Positions 10,624 to 20,889 of a stretch of DNA of 64,000 nucleotides are shown here, piece by piece. Position numbers and translations under genes: made by a program. Within the stretch, counting starts at the first letter, position 1. Each line of letters starts with the position of its first letter. The DNA lies in contig CANKZR010000001.1 of NCBI GenBank assembly GCA_947488625.1, forward strand, positions 682,001-746,000, written 5' to 3'. Under the pieces are notes generated by a model. The model was not told the origin of the DNA, did no database searches, and worked only from the letters and a program-made list of their open reading frames with translations. Source of the stretch: an uncultured Sphingomonadaceae bacterium. Lineage in GTDB: Bacteria; Pseudomonadota; Alphaproteobacteria; Sphingomonadales; Sphingomonadaceae.

Positions 10624-11031
10624 ATGGGGAGAATGGTTTCATCGGATCGCGGCAGGGCCGTTCTTGCCACGGTGATGGCTATGGGCGCGACCGGCGTCAT
10701 TTCAGCATGCAAGGATCCGGTAGAGACACGGTACGAACCCAGCGACGCTGCGATATCGCGCGGTCTTGCTGCAATCGAGAAGGCCGGTTGCGGTTCTTGC
10801 CACGAGATCCCCGGTGTGGACTGGCCCAAGGGGCGGCTCGGTCCGTCGCTGAAAGGTTTCGACGACGTTGGCCTGATCGCCGGCCAACTGCCGAACCGGC
10901 CCGGCGTGCTCGCCTCTTTCATTCGAAATGCTCCTGCAATAAAGCCGGGTTCGCCCATGCCGCCCATGCCGGTGAGCGAGGCGGAGGCGCAGGACATCGC
11001 ATCGTATTTATATGGACTGGACAGTGACTGA
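10624..11031 (+). CDS. Small monoheme cytochrome c, predicted lipoprotein
   Basis: A 135-residue protein with a signal peptide ending in lipobox VISA-C29, one heme site CGSCH (about residue 60) and a likely axial Met in PGSPMPPMP (about 109-117). It is probably membrane-anchored in the periplasm and feeds electrons to the oxidase downstream. ATG at 10579 is also in frame, but it overlaps the start codon of the divergent cytochrome on the other strand and would give a poor signal peptide; ATG at 10624 or 10633 places the charged and hydrophobic segments properly. The 3' end overlaps coxB by 20 bases. Confidence 0.82.
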   Translation: MGRMVSSDRGRAVLATVMAMGATGVISACKDPVETRYEPSDAAISRGLAAIEKAGCGSCHEIPGVDWPKGRLGPSLKGFDDVGLIAGQLPNRPGVLASFIRNAPAIKPGSPMPPMPVSEAEAQDIASYLYGLDSD

Positions 11032-12049
11032 CGCTTTGTGGGGATGGCCACCGCCGGTCCTTGATCCTGCCGGCCCCTATTCGGCCCAGGTAACGACGCT
11101 GTCCTGGGCGCTGTTTGCGCTTGGCGTGGTGGTGACCGCGGTGGTGATCGTCGCGCTATGGGTTGCAATCAAGGGACCACCCAGGTGGAAGGCAAAGCTG
11201 GGTGGAGAGCGGGCGATCTGGATCGGCGGCGTGGCCTTCCCCGGTGTGGTGCTGACTGCGCTGCTGATATGGGGCCTGACTTTGACGGCCAGCCTTACCG
11301 AACCGATCCGCGGCGATGAAATGCGCATTCGCGTAACCGGCGAAATGTGGTGGTTCCGCGTACAGTACCTCGATGCCGACGGGGTGGTGGTGATGCAGGA
11401 TGCAAACGAGATTCACATCCCGGTCGATACGCCCGTGGTGCTCGAGCTAGAATCCGCCGATGTGATCCACAGTTTCTGGGTTCCGCACCTGTCGGGCAAG
11501 AAGGACATGATCCCCGGACGCCGGACCTTGCTGCGCATCGAGGCGGACCGCGCGGGTGAATTCGGTGGCGTTTGTGCAGAATACTGCGGCGGCCAGCACG
11601 CGCTCATGGGTTTCGTCGCCGTAGCCCACGAACCCGATGCGTGGCAGGCATGGCGCGCGGACCGGATTGCAACGCTGAACCGTGCGCAAAGCCCCATTGC
11701 GCCAACGGCGCAGCGCAATTCCATAGACGCCGCTGGCGATCCGGCCGAGGCCGACATTCCCGCACGGTACGATGCGCGCCGTGGATACGATCTGTTCATG
11801 GAAACCGGCTGCGCGGCCTGTCACCGGATTGCTGGTTCCGAAGCCAATGGAATGGCGGGGCCGGACCTTACTCATATTGCCTCGCGGCGTACGCTGGGCG
11901 CGGGTATCCTGCCGAACCATCGCGGCACATTGATCGGCTGGATCGGCGACAGCCAGTCGATCAAGCCGGGCAACCGCATGCCCAGCTATGACAGGCTGTC
12001 CGCAGACGAACTCGGCCATATCGCCGCGTTCCTGGAACTGCAGAAATGA
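11012..12049 (+). CDS. coxB: Cytochrome c oxidase subunit II with fused C-terminal cytochrome c
   Basis: A 345-residue subunit II of a heme-copper oxidase. Two transmembrane helices (about 27-53 and 69-95) are followed by the periplasmic CuA domain, with ligands in VIHSFWVPHL (about 151-160) and CAEYCGGQHALMGF (about 190-203). A cytochrome c domain with CAACH (about 269) and the axial Met in GNRMPSY follows, which makes this a caa3-type subunit II. The fused heme takes electrons from the small cytochromes encoded next to it. ATG lies inside the preceding cytochrome gene, and the stop overlaps ctaD by ATGA, so translation is probably coupled. Confidence 0.93.
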   Translation: MDWTVTDALWGWPPPVLDPAGPYSAQVTTLSWALFALGVVVTAVVIVALWVAIKGPPRWKAKLGGERAIWIGGVAFPGVVLTALLIWGLTLTASLTEPIRGDEMRIRVTGEMWWFRVQYLDADGVVVMQDANEIHIPVDTPVVLELESADVIHSFWVPHLSGKKDMIPGRRTLLRIEADRAGEFGGVCAEYCGGQHALMGFVAVAHEPDAWQAWRADRIATLNRAQSPIAPTAQRNSIDAAGDPAEADIPARYDARRGYDLFMETGCAACHRIAGSEANGMAGPDLTHIASRRTLGAGILPNHRGTLIGWIGDSQSIKPGNRMPSYDRLSADELGHIAAFLELQK

Positions 12050-14583
12050 AGTCGGAAACGGGGTTCGATCATGCGCTCTACGAGCGTTTCCCGACCGACA
12101 AGCGTCCCGACAGCGAAGTCGACGAACTGAACGAGATCTGGAAGGCCCCAAAGGGCTGGCGGCGGCTGACTGCCGTCAACAACAATTACGTCGGCTTCTG
12201 GTACGTCGTCACGGCATTCGGGTTCTTCCTGGCAGCGGGCATCCTCGCGCTGGGTATGCGGGTCCAGCTCGCTGCGCCGATGCAGGATTTTCTTGGCGTG
12301 GAGACCTACAACCAGTTCTTCACGATGCACGGCACGGTAATGATGTTCCTGTTCGCCGTGCCCATGGTGGAGGCCATCGGCATCATGCTGCTGCCGCAGA
12401 TGCTGGCGGCGCGTGATCTTCCGTTCCCGCGCCTGTCCGCCTTCGCGTTCTGGGCATACTTCGTCGGTGGGACGATGTTCTTCATGTCGCTGTTCGTCGG
12501 CCTTGCACCCGATGGTGGCTGGTTCATGTATCCGCCGCTTACGTCCATCGCATTCAGTCCGGATATCAATACCGATTTCTGGTTGCTGGGCATCGGGTTC
12601 ATCGAAATATCCGCCATTGCCGGAGCGATAGAGATCATCGTCGGCGTGCTGCGCACCCGTGCGCCCGGCATGACGCTGGACAAGATGCCGATGTTCGCCT
12701 GGGCCATGCTGGTTTTCGCGGTCATGATCGTGGTGGCATTTCCCAGTGTCATCCTGTGCACCATGCTGCTGGAGATAGAGCGCGCGTTCAACTGGCCGTT
12801 CTTCGACGCGACCCGCGGCGGCGATCCCATGCTGTGGCAGCACCTGTTCTGGTTTTTCGGCCATCCCGAGGTCTACATCATCTTCATTCCGGCAGCGGGC
12901 CTGATGTCGATGATGGTCTCCTCGGTCGCGCGGACCAAACTGATCGGATACCGGCTTAACGTTCTTGCCCTGGTGGCGACCGGCTTCATCAGCTTCGGCG
13001 TGTGGGCGCACCACATGTTCACCACAGACATGCCGAGGGTATCGGCAGGTTATTTCTCGGCGGCCAGCATGGCAGTCAGCCTTCCCGCCGGGATTCAGGT
13101 CTTCTGCTGGATCGCAACGCTGGCCAGTGGAAAGATCAAATGGACCACGCCCGCACTGTTCGTTGTCGGCAGCGTGGTGGTTTTCACCATGGGCGGGCTT
13201 ACCGGTGTGATGGTCGGCATGGTTCCGTTCGACTGGCAGGCGCACGATACCTATTTCATCGTCGCGCACCTGCATTACGTGCTCATCGGCGGGATGGTCT
13301 TTCCCATGTTCGCAGCCTTCTATCACTGGCACGGGATGACCAGCAGCAAGGCGCTGTCGGAACGCGTTGGCAAATGGGTGTTCGGACTTATGTTCGCCGG
13401 ATTGCATATCACGTTTCTGCCGATGCACCTGACCGGGCTCATGGGAATGCCGCGCCGGGTCTATACCTATCTGCCGGGCCGCGGGCTCGACCTGCTCAAC
13501 TTGATTTCGACTGTTGGCGCTTTCGTATTGGCGGCAGGCGTACTGCTGTTTGTGGTAGATTGCGCGCGCCGCTTCCGCTTCACGGTTCACGATGATGCAG
13601 GGAACCTCTACAACGGCGGTACGCTGGAATGGCTGCCGACGGGCCTGTATTCCACGCGTTCGATCCCGCTGGTACGATCGCGTGACCCGCTTTGGGATCA
13701 ACCCGGACTGTCGCAGGAAGTCGCGGACGGAAAGTACTTCCTTCCCAATTCGGCGACCGGCCAGCGAGAGACCCTGATTACCTCGCCGCTGATGGCAGAG
13801 CCGCAATATGTCCAACTGATGCCCGGTCCTTCGGCCTGGCCGCTATCGTCTGCGGTGTTTACCGCCCTGTTCTTCCTCTCGCTTACCGTACAGGCTTATC
13901 CTTTCGCGATTTTCTGCGGGATTGTCGCTGTACTCAGCACCTTGCGCTGGCTGTGGGAAACGGATCGCCCGATCGAGCAGGAAACGGCCCAGATCGGTGG
14001 CGGCATCGAGGTGCCCATCGCGATCACCGGTTCCAGCAGTCATGGCTGGTGGGCACTGAATACGCTGATGGTGGTCATCGGCATGATCGGGTTCATGGGC
14101 GTGTTCGCCTACCTCTATCTCTACGGGATCAATCCCGAAATCTGGAGCGCGCCGCCGCCGCTGGGACAGACGGCTCTGATTATGGCGTTGGAGGGGCTGG
14201 CCCTTCTTGCAGCATGGGGCGGCAGGCGCGTGCTCGCGACCAGGGAAGGCCGTATGGCCGAAGATCTGCCATGGATGACGGAGGCACTCGCCGCCGCCCT
14301 TCTCGTCGGCGCTCTCTACCTCGATATCACCGGATGGCTGGAAACCGGTCTCGCTCCCACCGACAATGGCATGGGCGCAACCGTTTTCATGCTGATGGTT
14401 CTTCAGGCACAGGTTGTAACAGTGGCTGTCATTATGGCCGCCTATCTCGCCTTTCGCGAAGCGCGCGGCATCATGACTACGCCCACCAATGTCACGATGG
14501 ATGTCGTGGCGAGGTTCATCGGTTTTTGCGCGCTGCAAGGTTTTGCGTTCACGGCAATAACACGGTTCTTCCCCGGTGGCTGA
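12046..14583 (+). CDS. ctaD: Cytochrome c oxidase, fused subunits I and III
   Basis: An 845-residue membrane protein. The subunit I part carries the heme ligand in FFTMHGTVMMF, CuB ligands in FGHPEVYIIFIP (with the cross-linked Tyr position and the Glu of A-type D-channel enzymes), WAHHMFTT, and the heme pair in VAHLHYVLIGG. After about residue 650 come five or so helices resembling subunit III (GWWALNTLMVVIGMIGFMGVFAYLY). Subunit I+III fusions are known in caa3 oxidases. It reduces oxygen to water and pumps protons. It overlaps coxB by four bases, and the small membrane gene after it begins within its last codons. Confidence 0.93.
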   Translation: MKSETGFDHALYERFPTDKRPDSEVDELNEIWKAPKGWRRLTAVNNNYVGFWYVVTAFGFFLAAGILALGMRVQLAAPMQDFLGVETYNQFFTMHGTVMMFLFAVPMVEAIGIMLLPQMLAARDLPFPRLSAFAFWAYFVGGTMFFMSLFVGLAPDGGWFMYPPLTSIAFSPDINTDFWLLGIGFIEISAIAGAIEIIVGVLRTRAPGMTLDKMPMFAWAMLVFAVMIVVAFPSVILCTMLLEIERAFNWPFFDATRGGDPMLWQHLFWFFGHPEVYIIFIPAAGLMSMMVSSVARTKLIGYRLNVLALVATGFISFGVWAHHMFTTDMPRVSAGYFSAASMAVSLPAGIQVFCWIATLASGKIKWTTPALFVVGSVVVFTMGGLTGVMVGMVPFDWQAHDTYFIVAHLHYVLIGGMVFPMFAAFYHWHGMTSSKALSERVGKWVFGLMFAGLHITFLPMHLTGLMGMPRRVYTYLPGRGLDLLNLISTVGAFVLAAGVLLFVVDCARRFRFTVHDDAGNLYNGGTLEWLPTGLYSTRSIPLVRSRDPLWDQPGLSQEVADGKYFLPNSATGQRETLITSPLMAEPQYVQLMPGPSAWPLSSAVFTALFFLSLTVQAYPFAIFCGIVAVLSTLRWLWETDRPIEQETAQIGGGIEVPIAITGSSSHGWWALNTLMVVIGMIGFMGVFAYLYLYGINPEIWSAPPPLGQTALIMALEGLALLAAWGGRRVLATREGRMAEDLPWMTEALAAALLVGALYLDITGWLETGLAPTDNGMGATVFMLMVLQAQVVTVAVIMAAYLAFREARGIMTTPTNVTMDVVARFIGFCALQGFAFTAITRFFPGG

Positions 14584-14863
14584 GCCTGGCGATCCCATCG
14601 AGCGGCGGGGTGAATATCGCACACTCGTTGCTGCCTTCGCGATCTGGGCGGCCCATTTCATGATCAGCTATGGCGCGGTGCTGATTTTTCCCGAACAACA
14701 AATAGCGCGCTGGATCGCAATCGCCGCGATGATAGCTGCCACAGGGGTTGTGATCGGATGGGGTTGGCGGCTCGACAAGCCACGATCCCCGCTCGCACTG
14801 GGTGCGCTCGGGTTGGCATTGGCAGGAATTGTCTTCGGCACTTTCCCGGCTTTCGTCGGTTAG
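14576..14863 (+). CDS. Small hypothetical membrane protein in the oxidase operon
   Basis: A 95-residue protein with three predicted helices (about 16-37, 44-62, 72-92). I do not recognise a named family. Its place directly after ctaD, with a GTG start that overlaps the ctaD stop by eight bases, suggests an oxidase accessory or small subunit. Short membrane proteins are common in such operons. No good ribosome binding site is visible, which fits translational coupling. An internal start such as the Met of FMISYG would lose a helix and is less likely. Confidence 0.65.
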   Translation: MAEPGDPIERRGEYRTLVAAFAIWAAHFMISYGAVLIFPEQQIARWIAIAAMIAATGVVIGWGWRLDKPRSPLALGALGLALAGIVFGTFPAFVG

Positions 14864-14902
14864 CTTTTCGTCGGACAGGGTGTGGCATCAGGAGAATTAC
14901 CG

Positions 14903-15340
14903 TTGGATCGAACCGTCACCTATTCGCGACCAATCGCCAACCCGTTGCACGCCATCCTGCTCGCGTTCCCGGTGGCACTTTATCCTGCTGCGCTTCTGAG
15001 CGACGTCACCTATTACAACACCGCCGAGATCCAGTGGTCCAACTTCTCGTCCTGGCTCCTGGTCGGGGCGAATTTCTTTGCCGGTCTGGTGCTCGCATGG
15101 GCGGTTGTGGGGCTGTTCATCGGTCGCGCGCGCCATTCGAAAGGGCGCGGGCTGTCATACCTTGGCGTGGTTGCCGTGATGTTCGTTGCCGGTGTCGTGA
15201 ATTCTTTCCAACATGCGCGCGACGGCTGGCATTCTGTCGAAACGCTGGGTCTCGTCCTTTCGCTGGTCTGCACGGTCCTGGCTCTTGTCGCGGCCTTTCT
15301 TGCCCATGGCAGCGCGCATTCTGCGGAGAAACGCGCATGA
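14903..15340 (+). CDS. DUF2231 family membrane protein
   Basis: A 145-residue protein with four predicted helices. The N-terminal pattern NPLHAILLAFPVALYPAALLSDVTYY is typical of the DUF2231 family, whose function is not established but which often sits near cytochrome and oxidase genes. I chose TTG at 14903 because AGGAG (14890-14894) sits eight bases before it; GTG at 14882 is in frame but has no suitable ribosome binding site. The stop overlaps the following gene by ATGA, so the two are coupled. Confidence 0.75.
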   Translation: MDRTVTYSRPIANPLHAILLAFPVALYPAALLSDVTYYNTAEIQWSNFSSWLLVGANFFAGLVLAWAVVGLFIGRARHSKGRGLSYLGVVAVMFVAGVVNSFQHARDGWHSVETLGLVLSLVCTVLALVAAFLAHGSAHSAEKRA

Positions 15341-16698
15341 TCCGTACCGCTCCTCTCATTCTCGCGCTGGCAATCTCGGTATCCGCCTGTCAGGACAGCA
15401 GCGATCCTTCGCTCGACCAGACCGGGGCACGACCCGAGTTGCCGGCGCAGAATGATACGCTGATCCCCGCGATGGAAATTCCCACACCCGAAGGCTGGGG
15501 CAATGAACTGCCGAACGTCCCGGACGGCTTTACGGTGACCGCTATAGCGAGTGATCTGAAGGTCCCTCGCCAGATGTTGATCCTGCCCAATGGCGATATC
15601 CTGGTGGCCGAAGGCTCAGGTGGCAATGCGCCCGCGCTGCGGCCCAAGGACATCATTGCCGGGCTGATCAAGAAGCGCGGCAAGAGCCCCGTTGAAGGCG
15701 GTGATCGCATCACGCTGTTGCGCGACAGCGACGGCGATGGGCAAACCGATCTGCAAACGACCTTCATCGACGGTCTCGATGCGCCTTACGGCCTCGCTTT
15801 CGTCGATGGCACGCTGTACGTGGCCAACCAGGGCAATCTGGTCAGCTTCGAATACACCGAAGGCGCTACCAGTATTGCGGGGCAGGGCACCGAACTGACA
15901 AAGCTGCCGGACCGGATCAACCACCACTGGACCAAGGCGATGACCGCCAGCGCCGACGGTTCCAAGCTTTATGTGGGTATCGGCTCGAACAGCAACGTCG
16001 GCGAACGCGGAATGGACGTGGAGGAAAACCGCGCGGTCGTCTGGGAAATCGATCGTGAAAGCGGCGCGAGCCGCATCTACGCCTCCGGCCTGCGCAATCC
16101 CACCGCACTGGCCATCAACCCCTGGACCGACCAGTTGTGGAGCGTGGTGAACGAGCGCGACGAACTCGGCCCGCAACTGGTGCCCGACTATCTAACATCG
16201 GTACGAGAGGGTGGCTTCTACGGATGGCCCTATAGCTACTATGGCCAGAACGTCGATCCGCGCATCCGGCCCCAGCGCCTCGACCTCGTGCGCCAGGCAA
16301 TCGTGCCGGATTACGCATTGGGCTCGCATGTTGCTGCGCTGGGCCTAGACTTCACGAACAACGGCGGACTTGGCGGCGTATTCGATCAGGGTGCGTTTGT
16401 TGGCCAGCATGGCAGCTGGAACCGTAGCGATCCGTCTGGTTACAAAGTGGTGTTCGTTCCTTTCCGCAACGGACGGCCCAGCGGCGAACCCATCGACCTG
16501 TTATCGGGTTTTCTCAAGGACGGTCACGCCCGTGGCAGACCTGTGGGTGTGACCTATGACCCCGAACGGCGCGTATTGCTGGTGGCGGACGATGTTTCGA
16601 ACACCGTCTGGCGCGTAGCCCCGCGCTATGCACCCCCTACGGCTGGCGAACGTTCTACTGAACAGACAGAGCGTGAACCTGCACCTTCAACGGACTAG
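15337..16698 (+). CDS. PQQ-type sorbosone/sugar dehydrogenase family lipoprotein
   Basis: A 453-residue protein of the GSDH/L-sorbosone dehydrogenase beta-propeller family, which oxidises aldoses or similar substrates in the periplasm with PQQ and passes electrons to cytochromes. Lipobox SVSA-C18 predicts a lipid anchor. Family-like segments are GFTVTAIASDLKVPRQM, the repeated propeller elements (RNPTALAINPWTDQLW, EGGFYGWPYSYYG) and the C-terminal QHGSWNRSDPSGYKVVFVPF. ATG overlaps the DUF2231 stop. It closes the respiratory operon, which hints at direct electron flow to the oxidase. No pqq biosynthesis genes are present here, so cofactor supply is not shown. The C-terminal 20 residues are low in homology and charged. 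Confidence 0.85.
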   Translation: MIRTAPLILALAISVSACQDSSDPSLDQTGARPELPAQNDTLIPAMEIPTPEGWGNELPNVPDGFTVTAIASDLKVPRQMLILPNGDILVAEGSGGNAPALRPKDIIAGLIKKRGKSPVEGGDRITLLRDSDGDGQTDLQTTFIDGLDAPYGLAFVDGTLYVANQGNLVSFEYTEGATSIAGQGTELTKLPDRINHHWTKAMTASADGSKLYVGIGSNSNVGERGMDVEENRAVVWEIDRESGASRIYASGLRNPTALAINPWTDQLWSVVNERDELGPQLVPDYLTSVREGGFYGWPYSYYGQNVDPRIRPQRLDLVRQAIVPDYALGSHVAALGLDFTNNGGLGGVFDQGAFVGQHGSWNRSDPSGYKVVFVPFRNGRPSGEPIDLLSGFLKDGHARGRPVGVTYDPERRVLLVADDVSNTVWRVAPRYAPPTAGERSTEQTEREPAPSTD

Positions 16699-16884
16699 AT
16701 CGTCGAACCTTCGCTTCGCTCAGTCGACCCTCGTCTTGACCGTGAAGGCAAAGCTCCCTCCCACTGCGAGTGAATCTGCAACGCCGATGGTGGAGCCAGC
16801 GTCGAACGCAGCACCGTAGGATTAAGGCCTCGAAAGCGCTTTCAAGGGTTATCAAGAACTTCCACTCGAATTTTCGTACCAATT

Positions 16885-16890
16885 ATACTA
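16885..16890 (+). promoter_or_regulatory. Possible -10 element before the LuxR response regulator
   Basis: TATACT matches the sigma-70 -10 consensus closely. I find no good -35 hexamer at the right distance. If it works, transcription would begin near 16897, leaving too little leader for an ATG start at 16898 and favouring the TTG at 16967. Confidence 0.3.
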
Positions 16891-16966
16891 AGGCCAGATG
16901 CGGGCGAGTTTCCCCGTCGGTTGTCGAGGCAGCGCCAGCTTGCGTCCGGTATTCGAGGACTTGGAA

Positions 16967-17572
16967 TTGACAAGAAACGTACTGGTTGCCGATGATCACC
17001 CGATATGCGCGGAGGCGATGAAGCTTGCGATCAGCAGCCTTGATGGTCGTTTCGAGGTTATCCTGGCGGACAGTATAAAGGCAGTGCAGACGATATTGCG
17101 GGAGCGGACCTGCGATACCCTGCTGCTGGACCTGGGCCTGGCCGATAGCGAGGGATTGACGAACCTGACTATCGCATTGGCGGTGCAAACGGATCTGCGT
17201 GTGCTGATCGTGAGCGGGAGCGATGGTATCAATATCATTGCACGTGCTGCAAGGCTTGGTGCCAGCGGTTTCCTGAGCAAAAGCGCTTCACTCGACGAGA
17301 TGCGGTCCGCAATTTCTGTCGTGCTCGAGGGGGGAACCTACTTCCCCCAGCTAAAGGACGCCGATCAGGCCGCGGACGTCGTGACTGACCAACTTTCTCC
17401 CGCACAGTCTCGTGTTCTGATGGAGCTGACAAAGGGTTATTCCAACAAGATCATCGCGCACGAATTGAACCTTTCGGAGGCCACGGTAAAATCCCACTTG
17501 TCCGCCATTTATCGCATACTGGGCGTTTCCAACAGGGCCCAGGCGATCCTTGCCTTGCAGGAAGCGAGCTAG
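16967..17572 (+). CDS. LuxR-family response regulator
   Basis: A 201-residue NarL/FixJ-type regulator. The receiver domain has the acidic pair in VLVADDHP, the phospho-acceptor in TLLLDLGLADSEG and the conserved Lys in GFLSKSAS. The C-terminal helix-turn-helix reads LTKGYSNKIIAHELNLSEATVKSHLSAIYRILGV. It should bind DNA as a dimer when phosphorylated. TTG at 16967 is preferred because GAGG at 16955-16958 is well placed and the protein then begins directly at the receiver strand; ATG at 16898 would add 23 residues. It lies next to an Hpt gene and a hybrid kinase gene, so it is the likely output of that relay, and it borders the EPS cluster. Confidence 0.9.
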   Translation: MTRNVLVADDHPICAEAMKLAISSLDGRFEVILADSIKAVQTILRERTCDTLLLDLGLADSEGLTNLTIALAVQTDLRVLIVSGSDGINIIARAARLGASGFLSKSASLDEMRSAISVVLEGGTYFPQLKDADQAADVVTDQLSPAQSRVLMELTKGYSNKIIAHELNLSEATVKSHLSAIYRILGVSNRAQAILALQEAS

Positions 17573-17611
17573 TCCGGCCCAGCGCTACGTGGCTGCATCT
17601 TTGCGACGAAT

Positions 17612-17953
17612 TCAGACCCGCCGTTTGTGAAGATCGGACCTCATTTCCTCGGCGCAATTACGAAGTCGGGCGAGGTCGATAGCAGCGTCTCCATCGCTTT
17701 CTTCCAGCCTTGAAGCGATTTTCTCCAACCTGGTAGCGCAAGCCATTGCGGCTGCCCCTTTCAACGAATGCGCTTCGCGACGAAGGGCGGCGATGTCTCC
17801 GTTCTCTGAGGAAGTATTCATTGTTTCCGCACTTTTATCCGCGTGTCTGCATAAACTGGCGAGGACAGCGGCAATCGTATCACCGCCGAGTTGCTCAATC
17901 ATGCGCGAGAGCCGTCGCTCGTCATACAAGGGCGGCAATTGGCTATCAATCAT
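17612..17953 (-). CDS. Histidine phosphotransfer (Hpt) protein
   Basis: A 113-residue free-standing Hpt protein of helical character. The phosphorylated residue is predicted to be His62 in EAHSLKGAAA, the family hallmark. Such proteins carry phosphoryl groups from the receiver of a hybrid kinase to a response regulator. It converges on the LuxR regulator gene (39 bp between stops) and diverges from the hybrid kinase gene. This places all parts of one relay within about 3.3 kb. The length suits a single four-helix bundle with no extra domain. Confidence 0.88.
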   Translation of the reverse strand: MIDSQLPPLYDERRLSRMIEQLGGDTIAAVLASLCRHADKSAETMNTSSENGDIAALRREAHSLKGAAAMACATRLEKIASRLEESDGDAAIDLARLRNCAEEMRSDLHKRRV

Positions 17954-18129
17954 ACCAGTTTTCCATACGTAGGCCGAATGGCAACATGACCACCTATCCC
18001 GATGATATTGCGTAGGTTGACTAACTGCAGCGTGTCATTGAGGAGGGATACAAAGTCGCCATGTGGCATGTCAGTGTGGTGTCCGGCAATATCTGACCCC
18101 AGCACTCAAGCAGCCAGCAAGGAAGCATT

Positions 18130-20196
<2,067 letters not shown>

Positions 20197-20226
20197 CGCA
20201 AACCTTACCTTAAAGCATGATCATGT

Positions 20227-20580
20227 TTGTCGTTCGAGCGCGCGACAACCCAATATAAGGTCATCGCCGCTACGATGCGCAAGAGCCACAGCGCAGATTA
20301 TAACCGCTGGTCCGCCTGCCTTCGTGACCGTGATAACGGCTTCAAGCTTTCCCGCCGCTACGAAATCACCGACATGGTGGATCGCGTAGGCGGGGGCGAC
20401 AGTTTTTCCGCTGCACTCATCTATGCGCTTAACAACTACGAAGATCGTCAGCAGGCGCTCGAATTCGCTGTGGCTGCCAGTTGCCTCAAGCATTCCATCC
20501 CTGGCGATTTCAACCGCGTTGGCGTGGTAGAAGTCGAGAAACTGATGGCCGGAGACGGTTCGGGACGGGTGCAGAGGTAA
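20227..20580 (+). pseudogene. Remnant of a PfkB-type sugar kinase, KdgK-like C-terminus
   Basis: The open frame encodes the last third of a PfkB-family kinase, most like 2-keto-3-deoxygluconate kinase. The ATP/catalytic signature appears as [17 protein letters not shown], with the catalytic Asp in GGD, followed by the normal C-terminus [17 protein letters not shown]. The first two thirds of the expected roughly 300-residue protein, including the substrate-binding fold, are missing. The upstream 30 bases after the kinase stop hold nothing comparable. A functional product is therefore unlikely. It lies at the junction between the phosphorelay and the EPS cluster and may mark an old rearrangement. 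Confidence 0.75.
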
Positions 20581-20889
20581 GGACGGCGTAAAACCGGTAT
20601 TCAGCGCGCGTGCGAAAACTAGGAATTATCATAGTGGTTACTGCGTAGGGATGCTCTTACGAGCGTGGTCGTGCTTCTGGCGCTGCCACTTCAGGAGTAT
20701 ATAGTATCCGATGGGCATAGCCTGCCCCGTCTGCGCCATGGCGCATTGCCCCCGGTTCTGGCAGTCAATTCGGCAAAAGAGCGTCAGTCTGTCCTGATTT
20801 GTCGGCAGTTTTCGTCCAATTCAGTGGCGAGACGATACCGCGGGGGGCCTGCTCTTTTCTGAAGCGTCAACCGAAGGTGCCAACTTCCA
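20581..20889. other. Intergenic stretch before the EPS cluster, no gene seen
   Basis: About 310 bp between the kinase remnant and the sulfotransferase. A 65-codon open frame at 20665-20862 has no recognisable domain or ribosome binding site, and I do not call it. No convincing promoter pair, terminator, tRNA or repeat is visible. It may hold the promoter of the sulfotransferase and further decayed DNA. Confidence 0.4.

Noticed and set aside
11986-13815. 609-codon open frame on the minus strand
   Set aside because: It lies fully antisense to ctaD, whose motifs are clear. The translation is His/Arg-rich with no domain, typical of an antisense frame in GC-rich DNA.
18071-18106. 11-codon leader-like frame after a GGAGG before the hybrid kinase
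   Set aside because: The spacing from GGAGG is about 13 bases, too long, and no attenuator structure follows.
20665-20862. 65-codon open frame upstream of the sulfotransferase
   Set aside because: No domain, no ribosome binding site, and no link to neighbours.
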